64,000 nt of DNA. Origin: Gordonibacter massiliensis (ex Traore et al. 2017) (lineage in GTDB: Bacteria > Actinomycetota > Coriobacteriia > Coriobacteriales > Eggerthellaceae). The stretch is taken from positions 2,848,168 to 2,912,167 of the forward strand of contig LT827128.1 in NCBI GenBank assembly GCA_900170005.1, read 5' to 3'. Position 1 is the first letter of the stretch, and every line of letters starts with the position of its first letter. Shown in pieces: positions 1 through 7,185 of the stretch. Under the pieces are notes generated by a model, which was not told the DNA's origin, did not search any database, and was given only the letters and a program-made list of their open reading frames with translations. A program made the position numbers and the translations under genes.

Positions 1-1
1 C

Positions 2-820
2 GGGGACGAAACGTGGACGTGGGACAAGTTGGACAAAACGCTCCCCGCCGCGTACAAGTCGATGGAGGACTACCAGAACGACGTGTACTACAGCTACCAG
101 GCGACGAACCCCGAAACGGGCAAGCCGGTTGGGTTCGGCACCACGTCGGGCAAGTGCGAGCCGTACTTCGACGGCATGACCATCATGGGGCGCACGGGCG
201 GCGTGAACGGTGCCGACGCCCAAGGGTTCACCTACCCGCCGGCGTCCGTGGACTACCTGCCGCTCCCGCATTACGTGGAGCCGACGGAGTCTCCCCTCAC
301 CGATACGGAGTACCCCCTCGTGCTCACCCAGGGCCGCATCCCCTTCTACCACCACGGCACGCTGCGCAACGTGCCCTACCTGCGCGAGCTGTACCCGGTC
401 GCGGAGATATGGGTCAACCCCCGCAACGCGAAGGACGCGGGTGTGGAGACCGGCGATTGGGTTTCCGTCGAGTCGCGCCGCGGCGCAATCAGCGCCCGGG
501 TGCTCGTCACCGAGGGCATCGCGCCGGGCGTCACATACATGGAGCGGTTCTGGAACCCGGAGCTGCTCGACTCCGACGACCCCTCGCGTTCGTGGAAGGT
601 CATGAACGTGAACGTTCTGACCAAGGGCGACGGGCCGTTCAATCCCGAGTTCGGCACGTACACGCTGCGCGGCATAACCGTGAAGATCACGAAGGTCGAC
701 GGCCCGCCCGAGGGGGTGTGGATCGAGCCTGCCGACTTCGAGCCGTGGATGCCCCAGCCGAGCGATCCCACCGGTGGCGCCGAAGCCGTTTACGACTGTG
801 GGGAGGCGAACTATGCGTAA
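2..820 (+). CDS. DmsA-like molybdopterin oxidoreductase catalytic subunit, C-terminal part
   Basis: The frame is already open at base 2, so the gene begins upstream and only its last 272 residues are visible. They match the C-terminal part of DMSO-reductase family catalytic subunits: a YPLVLTQGRIPFYHHGTLRN segment, then GDWVSVESRRG and YMERFWNP, which belong to the molydopterin-binding cap domain. The same block occurs in the complete paralogue at 50945-53782, including PEFGTYTLRGI near the end. The protein should reduce an S- or N-oxide or a related acceptor in the exported reductase complex. The substrate is unknown and the Tat signal and Fe-S motif lie outside the window. The stop codon overlaps the start of the iron-sulfur subunit gene, which implies coupled translation. 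Confidence 0.9.
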   Translation, partial: GDETWTWDKLDKTLPAAYKSMEDYQNDVYYSYQATNPETGKPVGFGTTSGKCEPYFDGMTIMGRTGGVNGADAQGFTYPPASVDYLPLPHYVEPTESPLTDTEYPLVLTQGRIPFYHHGTLRNVPYLRELYPVAEIWVNPRNAKDAGVETGDWVSVESRRGAISARVLVTEGIAPGVTYMERFWNPELLDSDDPSRSWKVMNVNVLTKGDGPFNPEFGTYTLRGITVKITKVDGPPEGVWIEPADFEPWMPQPSDPTGGAEAVYDCGEANYA

Positions 821-1400
821 CACCTTGGTTATCGATCTCGACCGGTGCATCGGCTGCTACAGCTGCGCCGTCGCATGCAAGACGGAAAACGACATCCCGT
901 TGGGCACGTATTGGAATAAGGTCATCGAGATGGGCCCGACGATCAACGATCGTGGCAAGAAAGAAACGTACTGGCTGCCCGTGCAGTGCCAGCAGTGCGA
1001 GAACGCTCCGTGCATCCACGTGTGCCCCACCGGCGCCTCCTATCGAGACGAGGAAAGCGGCATCGTGCTCATCGACAAGGAGAAGTGCATCGGCTGCAAG
1101 TACTGCATGATGGCGTGTCCCTACGGCGTGCGCACCTGGAGCGAGACCGAGCAATGCGTGGAGAAGTGCACGCTGTGCGGCCAGCGCACGTCGGCCGGCG
1201 AGCAACCTGCCTGCGTGGCCGCGTGCTGCGCCGAGGCGCGCTTCTACGGCGACCTCGACGACCCCGCGAGCGATGTCGCGCGGGCCGTGGCGGCGGCCGA
1301 TCCGAAAAGCGTGCACGCGCTCATGAACGTGGGAAACGATCCGACGACCGCCTACCTGCTCTCGGAGTCGGTCGCTGCTTGGAAAGGCGGTGATAACTGA
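813..1400 (+). CDS. dmsB: DmsB-like iron-sulfur subunit
   Basis: A 195-residue electron-transfer subunit that passes electrons from the membrane anchor to the molybdenum subunit. Four ferredoxin-type cysteine groups are visible: C12/C15/C18/C22, C59/C62/C67/C71, C92/C95/C98/C102 and C115/C119/C122/C134/C138. This is the usual four-cluster DmsB/NrfC pattern. The ATG at 813 is chosen because GGGAGGCGAA precedes it and homology begins at the following residues (MRNTLVIDLDRCIGC). An in-frame upstream ATG lies inside the preceding gene. The gene overlaps dmsA upstream by eight bases and shares one base with the anchor gene downstream. Close paralogue: 50361-50945. Confidence 0.95.
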   Translation: MRNTLVIDLDRCIGCYSCAVACKTENDIPLGTYWNKVIEMGPTINDRGKKETYWLPVQCQQCENAPCIHVCPTGASYRDEESGIVLIDKEKCIGCKYCMMACPYGVRTWSETEQCVEKCTLCGQRTSAGEQPACVAACCAEARFYGDLDDPASDVARAVAAADPKSVHALMNVGNDPTTAYLLSESVAAWKGGDN

Positions 1401-2221
1401 TGGCTGTTCAGTGGTCGCTCGTTGTATTCACGCTGCTCACCGGTGCCGCCGGTTGGTGCTTCGCGGCGTTGGCGTTCGATGCCGTGCGCGGCAAGAACCG
1501 GGACAAGGCATTCTTCGCCACGATCGTCGCGCTCGTGCTGATGGTGGTGGGCGGCGTGGCCTCCGTCACGCACTTGGCGCACCCTGGGAACATGCTCGCC
1601 GCGCTGAACAACCCTACGTCGGGCATTTTCGTCGAGGCGATGCTCGTCGGGTTGTCGTCGGTATGCATGATCGTGTTCGCCGTTCTGGTGAAGCGCGGTG
1701 CGGCGCCCACGGCAGCCAAGGTCTTCGCGGTTGCCGGCGGCGTGTTGGGCGCGGCTCTTTCGTATCTGGCAGGATCCTCCTACCTTATGGAGGCCATCTC
1801 CTCGTGGAACACCGTCGTGCTGCCCTTGGGCTATCTGGCAACGGCGGTTCCGGCCGGCATCACGCTGTACCTGGCGTTGGTGGGCAACGATGCCGAAGAC
1901 CCGCAGACCCTGCTCGTCGTCATGGTGGCTGGTGCGGTGTTGGGCGCGGTGTTCGGACTGGTTTACGCGCTCGGTAGCGGGTCGCAGGCCGATGTGACGC
2001 TGCTGCTGTACGGCGGTGTGGTCGCATGCGGTGGCCTGGTGCCGGTCGTGTGCGGTCTGCTGGCGTTCAAGCGGCGTGGGCAAATGCGCACGCTCATGGC
2101 GGTTGCCTGCGCTTGCGCGCTCGTGGGGGCCCTGTGCTTCCGCGTGATCATGTGGGAGACGTTCGTGTTGGCCGCCGCTCAGGTAGGTGCGCCGTACATC
2201 ACGGATTTCATGGTTCTGTAG
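1400..2221 (+). CDS. dmsC: DmsC-like membrane anchor subunit
   Basis: A 273-residue, strongly hydrophobic protein with about eight predicted membrane spans. It starts MAVQWSLVVFTLLTG, typical of DmsC anchors (MDIQWSLVLFT in the paralogue at 49555-50361). In the known family it anchors the DmsAB dimer to the membrane and oxidises menaquinol. The start codon shares its A with the TGA of dmsB, so translation is coupled. Conserved segments seen in both paralogues include SVTHL-HP and PTSGIF. A hairpin follows the stop codon before the next gene. Confidence 0.92.
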   Translation: MAVQWSLVVFTLLTGAAGWCFAALAFDAVRGKNRDKAFFATIVALVLMVVGGVASVTHLAHPGNMLAALNNPTSGIFVEAMLVGLSSVCMIVFAVLVKRGAAPTAAKVFAVAGGVLGAALSYLAGSSYLMEAISSWNTVVLPLGYLATAVPAGITLYLALVGNDAEDPQTLLVVMVAGAVLGAVFGLVYALGSGSQADVTLLLYGGVVACGGLVPVVCGLLAFKRRGQMRTLMAVACACALVGALCFRVIMWETFVLAAAQVGAPYITDFMVL

Positions 2222-2244
2222 CGCGGCGCTTGCGCGTTGAAGGT

Positions 2245-2278
2245 CCGTGCGGCTTCTCTTCACGGGGGAGCCGCACGG
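2245..2278 (+). terminator. Hairpin between anchor gene and NapG-like gene
   Basis: Ten-base arms CCGTGCGGCT (2245-2254) and AGCCGCACGG (2269-2278) form a strong hairpin 24 bases after the anchor stop codon. No T-run follows, so it is more likely a partial terminator or mRNA-end stabiliser than a full stop. A hairpin with different sequence occupies the same place in the second operon (49516-49546). Confidence 0.55.
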
Positions 2279-2351
2279 CGGCAGACCACTCAAAGGAGGT
2301 TTGCCGCCGTGCGAGGCGCGGAATGGAAAACGACGGGACGACGGGGGCGGT

Positions 2352-2927
2352 ATGGATCGCAGGACGTTCGTAATCGGAGGGGTCGCAACGGCGGGGTTCG
2401 TCCTGTTGGGAGGGGTGGCCACGGCGTTCGCCGGACCGGGGGACCTGCTGAGGCCGACGGGCGGGCAGGACGAGGCGGCGTTCGTCGCCCGCTGCGTCAA
2501 GTGCGACCGGTGCCGGTCGGCGTGCCCGCAGCAGTGTATCCAGACCGCGTCTTTGGAAGACGGGCTGCTCGCGGCCCGCACGCCCAAGATGAACTTCCAT
2601 CGCGGCGCCTGCGACTTCTGCGGGAAATGCGTCGAGGTATGTCCCACGCGGGCGCTCGTTCCCTTCGACCCCGAGGTCGACAAGATCGGCGTGGCGGTGG
2701 TGGACGAGAACCGGTGCCTTGCCGTGGACGGGTCGTGCCAGGTGTGCTCGGACGTGTGCCCGTATGGGGCGATCTCCTTCGCGGCGGGCGGCATGCCCGT
2801 GGTGGACGCGGCCCTGTGCAACGGCTGCGGGGTCTGCGAGTACCGGTGCCCGTCGTCGGTGCTGCGCGCGTACAGCGCCACGGGCAAACGGGGCATCAAC
2901 ATCGAGAAATGCGAGGCGGGGAGATGA
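2352..2927 (+). CDS. NapG-like periplasmic ferredoxin, Tat-exported
   Basis: A 191-residue polyferredoxin. The N-terminus MDRRTFVIGGVATAGF is a Tat-type signal with a hydrophobic stretch to about residue 27. Four cysteine groups follow: C48/C51/C54/C58, C87/C90/C93/C97, then CQVCSDVCP and CNGCGVCEYRCP. This matches NapG/MauM-type ferredoxins that work with NapH in quinol oxidation. The start at 2352 is chosen for the Tat motif and the GGGGG upstream; longer in-frame starts add an unlike N-terminus. The stop overlaps the next start (ATGA). Its place inside a dms operon suggests an extra electron route into this reductase. Paralogue at 48917-49498. Confidence 0.85.
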   Translation: MDRRTFVIGGVATAGFVLLGGVATAFAGPGDLLRPTGGQDEAAFVARCVKCDRCRSACPQQCIQTASLEDGLLAARTPKMNFHRGACDFCGKCVEVCPTRALVPFDPEVDKIGVAVVDENRCLAVDGSCQVCSDVCPYGAISFAAGGMPVVDAALCNGCGVCEYRCPSSVLRAYSATGKRGINIEKCEAGR

Positions 2928-3931
2928 AGCGCAAGATCGCGAACGTGCGCGGGGCGGTGGTGTTCGCATTAGTGATAGGCGTTACGGCTCTTGCCTGCGC
3001 CTTCGACGCGGGAACGGGAACCTTGTCGGCCCTGGGCATAGGGAGCATCGCGAGCCTCTGCCCGGTCGGAGCGCTCGAAGTCGCGGTGGGCGCCAAGTCG
3101 GTAAGCGTTCAGATGCTCCTGTGCGCGGGCGTCGCCGTGGTGCTGACGCTCGTCCTGGGCAAGGCGTTCTGTTCATGGGCGTGCCCCACGACGTACCTTC
3201 AGAGGTTCTTTCGCGGCCGCAAGGCGCGCAAGGATGCGGACCAGGGCGAGGACAGGGGCGAGCCCGCTGACGGAAGCCCCGCGCCCTTGCAAGGCGAACC
3301 CGCTTCGACCGGTCTCGGGGGCTCCGAGGTTGCCGCAGGTTTCCGGCACTCCGGCTGCGCGGCGTGCGGCGCGTGCGCGGCGCTCGAGCCGGTGGGTGGC
3401 AAGCGCAACGGTGTGCGGATAGATTCTCGCCACGTTGCGCTGGCGGGCGCCGTGGTCTCGTCGTTTTTGTTTGGGTTCCCCGTGTTCTGTCTCGTCTGCC
3501 CTGTGGGGCTTACCTTCGCTACGCTGATAGGGCTGTGGCACCTGTTCCAATACAACGAGACCACCTGGGGGCTGCTCGTGTTCCCCGCCGTGCTGCTGGC
3601 GGAGGTGCTGGTGCTGCGCCGTTGGTGCTTCAATATCTGCCCAATCTCGGCGCTTCTCGGCTTGGTGTCGGGTCTGAACAAGACGTTCAAGCCGCAGGTG
3701 GACGAGTCCCTTTGCCTGCGTCGGCAAGGCGTCGACTGCCGGGTGTGCGTGTCAGTGTGCCCGGAGCAGCTGGACCCGCATTCGGGGCGCATTCCTGAAT
3801 GCTCGAAGTGCGGGTTGTGCGTGGACGAGTGCCCTGCCGGCGCGATTGCCGTCCGGGCGCTTCCGAAAAGGCGTGCGGACGGCGAGGGGCTGCCGGCCGA
3901 AGAGCCGTTGCCTCTCGGCAAGGCGCGCTGA
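2924..3931 (+). CDS. NapH-like membrane ferredoxin
   Basis: A 335-residue membrane protein of the NapH/polyferredoxin type. Membrane spans near the N-terminus surround CPVGALE and CSWACPTTYLQR; a central hydrophobic block carries CLVCPVG and CFNICPIS. Two ferredoxin motifs lie near the C-terminus, CRVCVSVCPEQ and CSKCGLCVDECP. The family passes electrons from menaquinol to NapG-type partners. The ATG at 2924 overlaps the preceding TGA. A charged, low-complexity insert at about residues 100-150 differs strongly from the paralogue at 47712-48917, so this loop is not conserved. Confidence 0.87.
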   Translation: MKRKIANVRGAVVFALVIGVTALACAFDAGTGTLSALGIGSIASLCPVGALEVAVGAKSVSVQMLLCAGVAVVLTLVLGKAFCSWACPTTYLQRFFRGRKARKDADQGEDRGEPADGSPAPLQGEPASTGLGGSEVAAGFRHSGCAACGACAALEPVGGKRNGVRIDSRHVALAGAVVSSFLFGFPVFCLVCPVGLTFATLIGLWHLFQYNETTWGLLVFPAVLLAEVLVLRRWCFNICPISALLGLVSGLNKTFKPQVDESLCLRRQGVDCRVCVSVCPEQLDPHSGRIPECSKCGLCVDECPAGAIAVRALPKRRADGEGLPAEEPLPLGKAR

Positions 3932-3986
3932 CGCTGCGCGCCGCCTGCGGCATGGATGACGAAGCGAAGTTCGAAAGGGGAGTGCG

Positions 3987-4682
3987 ATGGGCGAGAACGA
4001 AGAAGAGGTCCAGGGCCTCGATGCGAGCGAGGTTGCCGAGCTGAGCGACGAGATGCGGGCGCGCGCGAACATGTACGCGTTCTTCTCGAAGGTGTTTCTG
4101 CGGGAATTCGATGACGAGGAGCTCGCGCGGCTCGGGTCGAGCGATGCCGTTCCGCCACTGAACGAGCGTATGGCGGACGGGTCCCGACGCCTTGCGCGCG
4201 CGGTGCGGGTGGGTGGCATAGATTACCGCACGCGGCTGGCGGCGGAGTATGCGCGCATCTTCCTGTCCGCCGGCATCTCCGAGGGGACGGCCGCCGTTCC
4301 GTTCGAGTCGGTGTACACAAGCGAAGACCACCTGGTCATGCAGGACGCGCGCGACGACGTGGTCGCGCTCTACCGGCGGCACGGGCTCGACGTCGAGCCG
4401 CAGCTGCATATGCCGGAGGACCACCTGGGTTTCGAGATGGAATTCCTCTCGAGGCTCTCCGCCCGCAGCGCCGAGGCTCTTTCGGCGGGCGACGCCGCCG
4501 CCTTCGCCGAATTGGTGCGCGTGCAACTCGGCTTCCTGGAAAGCCACGTGCTCAACTGGATCGGCGACTTGGCCGAGGACGTCGAGCAATGCGCGAAGGA
4601 CGACTTCTACCCTGCCTTGATGCAGATCGTGATCGGGTACGCGGAACTCGACGCCCAGAACCTGCGCTGCCTGCTCGAATAG
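3987..4682 (+). CDS. TorD/DmsD-family redox-enzyme chaperone
   Basis: A 231-residue, all-helical cytoplasmic protein of the TorD family, which inserts cofactor into and proofreads Tat-exported molybdoenzymes. Landmarks are RANMYAFFSKVFLREFDDEE at about residues 27-46, VPFESVYTSEDHLVMQDARD mid-protein and MPEDHLGFEMEFLS. These segments are shared with the second TorD at 54857-55645. A Shine-Dalgarno-like GAAAGGGG lies seven bases before the ATG. It closes the operon and most likely serves the catalytic subunit at its start. Confidence 0.9.
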   Translation: MGENEEEVQGLDASEVAELSDEMRARANMYAFFSKVFLREFDDEELARLGSSDAVPPLNERMADGSRRLARAVRVGGIDYRTRLAAEYARIFLSAGISEGTAAVPFESVYTSEDHLVMQDARDDVVALYRRHGLDVEPQLHMPEDHLGFEMEFLSRLSARSAEALSAGDAAAFAELVRVQLGFLESHVLNWIGDLAEDVEQCAKDDFYPALMQIVIGYAELDAQNLRCLLE

Positions 4683-4734
4683 GGCGCTCGCGTCCGTTTG
4701 GCTCCTTCATTGGCTTTTTGGTCATATTGTGCAA

Positions 4735-4770
4735 GAACCGGTCGCCCGTCGTGGCGGCCGGTTTCCTTTC
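4735..4770 (+). terminator. Probable terminator of the first dms operon
   Basis: Arms GAACCGGTCGCC (4735-4746) and GGCGGCCGGTTTC (4753-4765) form a GC-rich stem with one mismatch, followed by CTTTC. It lies 52 bases beyond the TorD stop codon. The T-run is weak. Confidence 0.55.
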
Positions 4771-4799
4771 AGGGAACTTTCAGGGTGCAGGGCTAGGAT
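4767..4799 (+). promoter_or_regulatory. Tandem 11-bp repeats and -10 box before the VTC operon
   Basis: TTTCAGGGAAC (4767-4777) is followed directly by TTTCAGGGTGC (4778-4788), then AGGGC and a -10-like TAGGAT (4794-4799). No good -35 hexamer is present. Eleven-base direct repeats over the -35 region are the usual form of PhoP/PhoB-type activator sites. A Pho link is an inference from spacing and from the polyphosphate-related gene downstream. Confidence 0.45.
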
Positions 4800-4981
4800 G
4801 CAAGGCCATGGGTTGGAAGCGAGGTCGCCCGGCGCGTCCGCTTCCACCTGAAGATCGTTCACGGGGCCGTGCCCGTGCGGCGGCGGAAGGCGGCCTAGAC
4901 CTCTCCCACTCCCTTCGACGCCCGCCCGCACCGCACGCAGCGCGGCCCCGCGAACGACCGCGAGAGAAAGGAACCGCGCCC

Positions 4982-6028
4982 ATGCCCACCTTCACTGACG
5001 TATTCGAACGAAAAGAGATCAAATACCGCCTGTCCGCACGTCAGCACCGAGCGATGCTCGCCGCCCTCGCCGGGATCATGGTCCCCGACGAATTTGGCCG
5101 CACGGACGTCGTCAGCCTGTACTTCGACACGCCCGAGCGCGCGCTCATCGACCGCTCTCTGGAAAAGCCGCTGTACAAGGAGAAGCTGCGGCTGCGCAGC
5201 TACGGCATGCCCAGCGAGAGCGACCGCGTGTTCGTGGAGATCAAGAAGAAGTACGACGGCATCGTGTACAAGCGGCGCGTGGGCATGTCGTACGCGGCGG
5301 CGCGCGCCTACCTGGGCGGCATGCCCTACGGCATGGCGTGCGCGCAGCATCCGCTGCCCGACCCGGTCATGGTCGCCGAGTCGCTTGCGCCCCGCAGCGT
5401 GCAGATCGCTCGCGAGATCGACCGGTTCATGCTGCAGCATCGCCCCCTGCGCGCGTCCATGCTCGTGGCGTGCAAGCGCACGGCCTACGTTTCCCTCGAC
5501 GCGCCCGAGCTGGGCTACGAGGCGAACGGGCTGCGCGTCACGTTCGATGCCGGCATCGCGTACCGCGACCAGTTCGCGCCGTGTCCGTCGGCCGCGCCAC
5601 AGCCGCTGCTGGACGAGGGCGAGGTGATCATGGAGGTGAAATCCTCCGGCCCGTTTCCCCGGTGGTTCGCGCAGGCGCTCGCCGCGTGCCGCGCGTACCC
5701 GTCGTCCTTCTCCAAGTACGGCGAGGCGTACCGCGCCTGCGCAGCCGAGGAACGCAAGAGCGCATCGGCCGCCGCCGAAGCGCGGTTCGACGGGGAGAGG
5801 GCTGTGGTCGGCGAAGCCTCGCGGGTTCACATCTCGGCTTCGCGGCACTCGACGCGTCCAGCTTCGGCCCCGGCATATGCGGCGAGTTCGGCGCATCCGG
5901 TTCCCCGTGCGGCCCACAGCGCGCTCGAAGAAGCGGGCGAGTGCCTGTCCGCAGGCGCCCGCGACAACCGCCATCGCCGGTTTCGCGCCCCCAACCATGC
6001 TATGAAGAAGGGAAATCGTTGTGCTTGA
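4982..6028 (+). CDS. VTC-domain protein, probable polyphosphate polymerase
   Basis: A 348-residue protein with a VTC (vacuolar transporter chaperone) catalytic-type fold over about residues 1-255. Visible marks are FERKEIKYRLS at the start, SLYFDTP, KEKLRLRSYG, VFVEIKKKYDGIVYKRR and the late VIMEVKSSGPFPRWF. In yeast Vtc4 the same basic and acidic tunnel residues make polyphosphate from ATP; bacterial relatives are mostly untested. The C-terminal 90 residues are low-complexity and rich in Ala, Arg and Ser. The ATG is set by GAGAAAGGA upstream. The gene overlaps the next one by eight bases. Confidence 0.85.
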   Translation: MPTFTDVFERKEIKYRLSARQHRAMLAALAGIMVPDEFGRTDVVSLYFDTPERALIDRSLEKPLYKEKLRLRSYGMPSESDRVFVEIKKKYDGIVYKRRVGMSYAAARAYLGGMPYGMACAQHPLPDPVMVAESLAPRSVQIAREIDRFMLQHRPLRASMLVACKRTAYVSLDAPELGYEANGLRVTFDAGIAYRDQFAPCPSAAPQPLLDEGEVIMEVKSSGPFPRWFAQALAACRAYPSSFSKYGEAYRACAAEERKSASAAAEARFDGERAVVGEASRVHISASRHSTRPASAPAYAASSAHPVPRAAHSALEEAGECLSAGARDNRHRRFRAPNHAMKKGNRCA

Positions 6029-6716
6029 TACCGCTTTGACGTCTATTTTCGGATCGGCCGAATCGCTCGTGGCGGGCGTGTCGACCGTGGACTTCCTGCT
6101 GTGCTGCCTCGCATCCATCGTGCTAGGCGCGGCCGTGGCAGCCATCTACATGTTCCGCCACACCTACTCCAAGAACTTCGTGGTCACGCTGGCGCTGCTG
6201 CCGCTCATCGTGCAGATGGTCATCACGCTGGTGAACGGCAACCTGGGCGCGGGCATCGCTGTCATGGGCGTGTTCAACCTCGTGCGCTTCCGCTCCATCC
6301 CCGGCAGCGCCAAGGATATCGGCAGCGTGTTTCTGGCCATGGCTATCGGCTTGGCCACGGGCATGGGCTTCATCGCGCTGGCGGCGCTGTTCACCGTCAT
6401 CGTGGCCGTGGTGAACGTGGGCTACGTGCTGTCGCCCTTCGGCAAGCAGAAGGAGCCGGAGAAGACGCTGAAGATAACCATCCCCGAGGACTTGGAGTAC
6501 GACGGCGTGTTCGACGACGTGCTGGCGCGCTACGCTGACGAGCACGAGCTGGTGGAGGTGCAGACCACGAACATGGGCAGCCTGTTCCAGCTGGAGTACG
6601 CGGTGCGCATGAAAGAGCCGGGGCTGGAGAAGCGCATGATCGACGAGCTGAGGTGCCGTAACGGGAACCTGAAGATCGTGTGCGGGCGGGCTGCGGCCAG
6701 CAAGGACGTGCTGTGA
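6021..6716 (+). CDS. DUF4956 membrane protein
   Basis: A 231-residue protein with a GTG start (GAAGAAGGGA upstream) and about four membrane spans in the first 140 residues, including FNLVRFRSIPGSAKDIGSVF, a hallmark of DUF4956. A soluble C-terminal domain of about 90 residues follows (KTLKITIPEDLEYDGVFDDV). DUF4956 proteins are commonly encoded beside VTC-domain proteins. A membrane partner for polyphosphate or cell-envelope work is inferred, but no biochemical role can be assigned from sequence. It overlaps the VTC gene by eight bases. Confidence 0.85.
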   Translation: MLDTALTSIFGSAESLVAGVSTVDFLLCCLASIVLGAAVAAIYMFRHTYSKNFVVTLALLPLIVQMVITLVNGNLGAGIAVMGVFNLVRFRSIPGSAKDIGSVFLAMAIGLATGMGFIALAALFTVIVAVVNVGYVLSPFGKQKEPEKTLKITIPEDLEYDGVFDDVLARYADEHELVEVQTTNMGSLFQLEYAVRMKEPGLEKRMIDELRCRNGNLKIVCGRAAASKDVL

Positions 6717-6756
6717 TGAAGAACTTGAAGGCAAGTTCGTCGCGGCTCTATCGGCG

Positions 6757-6863
6757 GGCGTTTGGGGCTGTGCCCAGTCGCTCGGGCAGCCCTGCTCGCG
6801 CAAACAGCCCACAGGGCTGTTTGGCCGTGCGGAACTCGCTTGGTGGGCACAGCCCCAAGCGCC
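6757..6863. repeat. Nested palindromic element, copy 1
   Basis: Outer arms GGCGTTTGGGGCTGTGCCCA (6757-6776) and TGGGCACAGCCCCAAGCGCC (6844-6863) pair with one mismatch. Each arm contains its own palindrome (GGGCTGTGCCC), and the centre holds another hairpin, CAAACAGCCC/GGGCTGTTTG. The design is shared with 13877-13960, 34213-34294 and 61763-61870. Confidence 0.75.
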
Positions 6864-6939
6864 AGGTCGCGGCATCGCCGCGACACCGTAGACAAGCGGG
6901 GGGGCAGCCGGCAGGGACGTGGTTTCGCGAGTGCGCGCA

Positions 6940-7100
6940 GCACAAAAATCACCGATTCTCTGCAGCGCGGGGCCCTTCCAGTGAGGCTTTGCCGTCTTCG
7001 GAATTTTACGACCTGCGAAAACACGTTCGGCGGACGAGCACCTGCATGTCGAAAGGTCCTGAAAGCGACTTCAAGCGCAGAGAATCGGTGATTTTTGTGC
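6940..7100. repeat. 161-bp element with perfect 24-bp terminal inverted repeats, copy A
   Basis: The ends are exact inverted copies over 24 bases: the left starts GCACAAAAATCACCGA (6940-) and the right ends TCGGTGATTTTTGTGC (-7100). A second copy with the same AAAAATCACCGA ends lies at 19481-19632. No ORF or transposase is present. It resembles a non-autonomous mobile element (MITE-like) or a long regulatory palindrome. No target-site duplication was convincing. Confidence 0.75.
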
Positions 7101-7185
7101 CGAACGGAACGCGCCGGCGGTTTGCCGTTTCGGGTTCGATGCGGCGTCGGCTGCCCTCACGCATTGATAGAGAGGAAAAGTTCGC

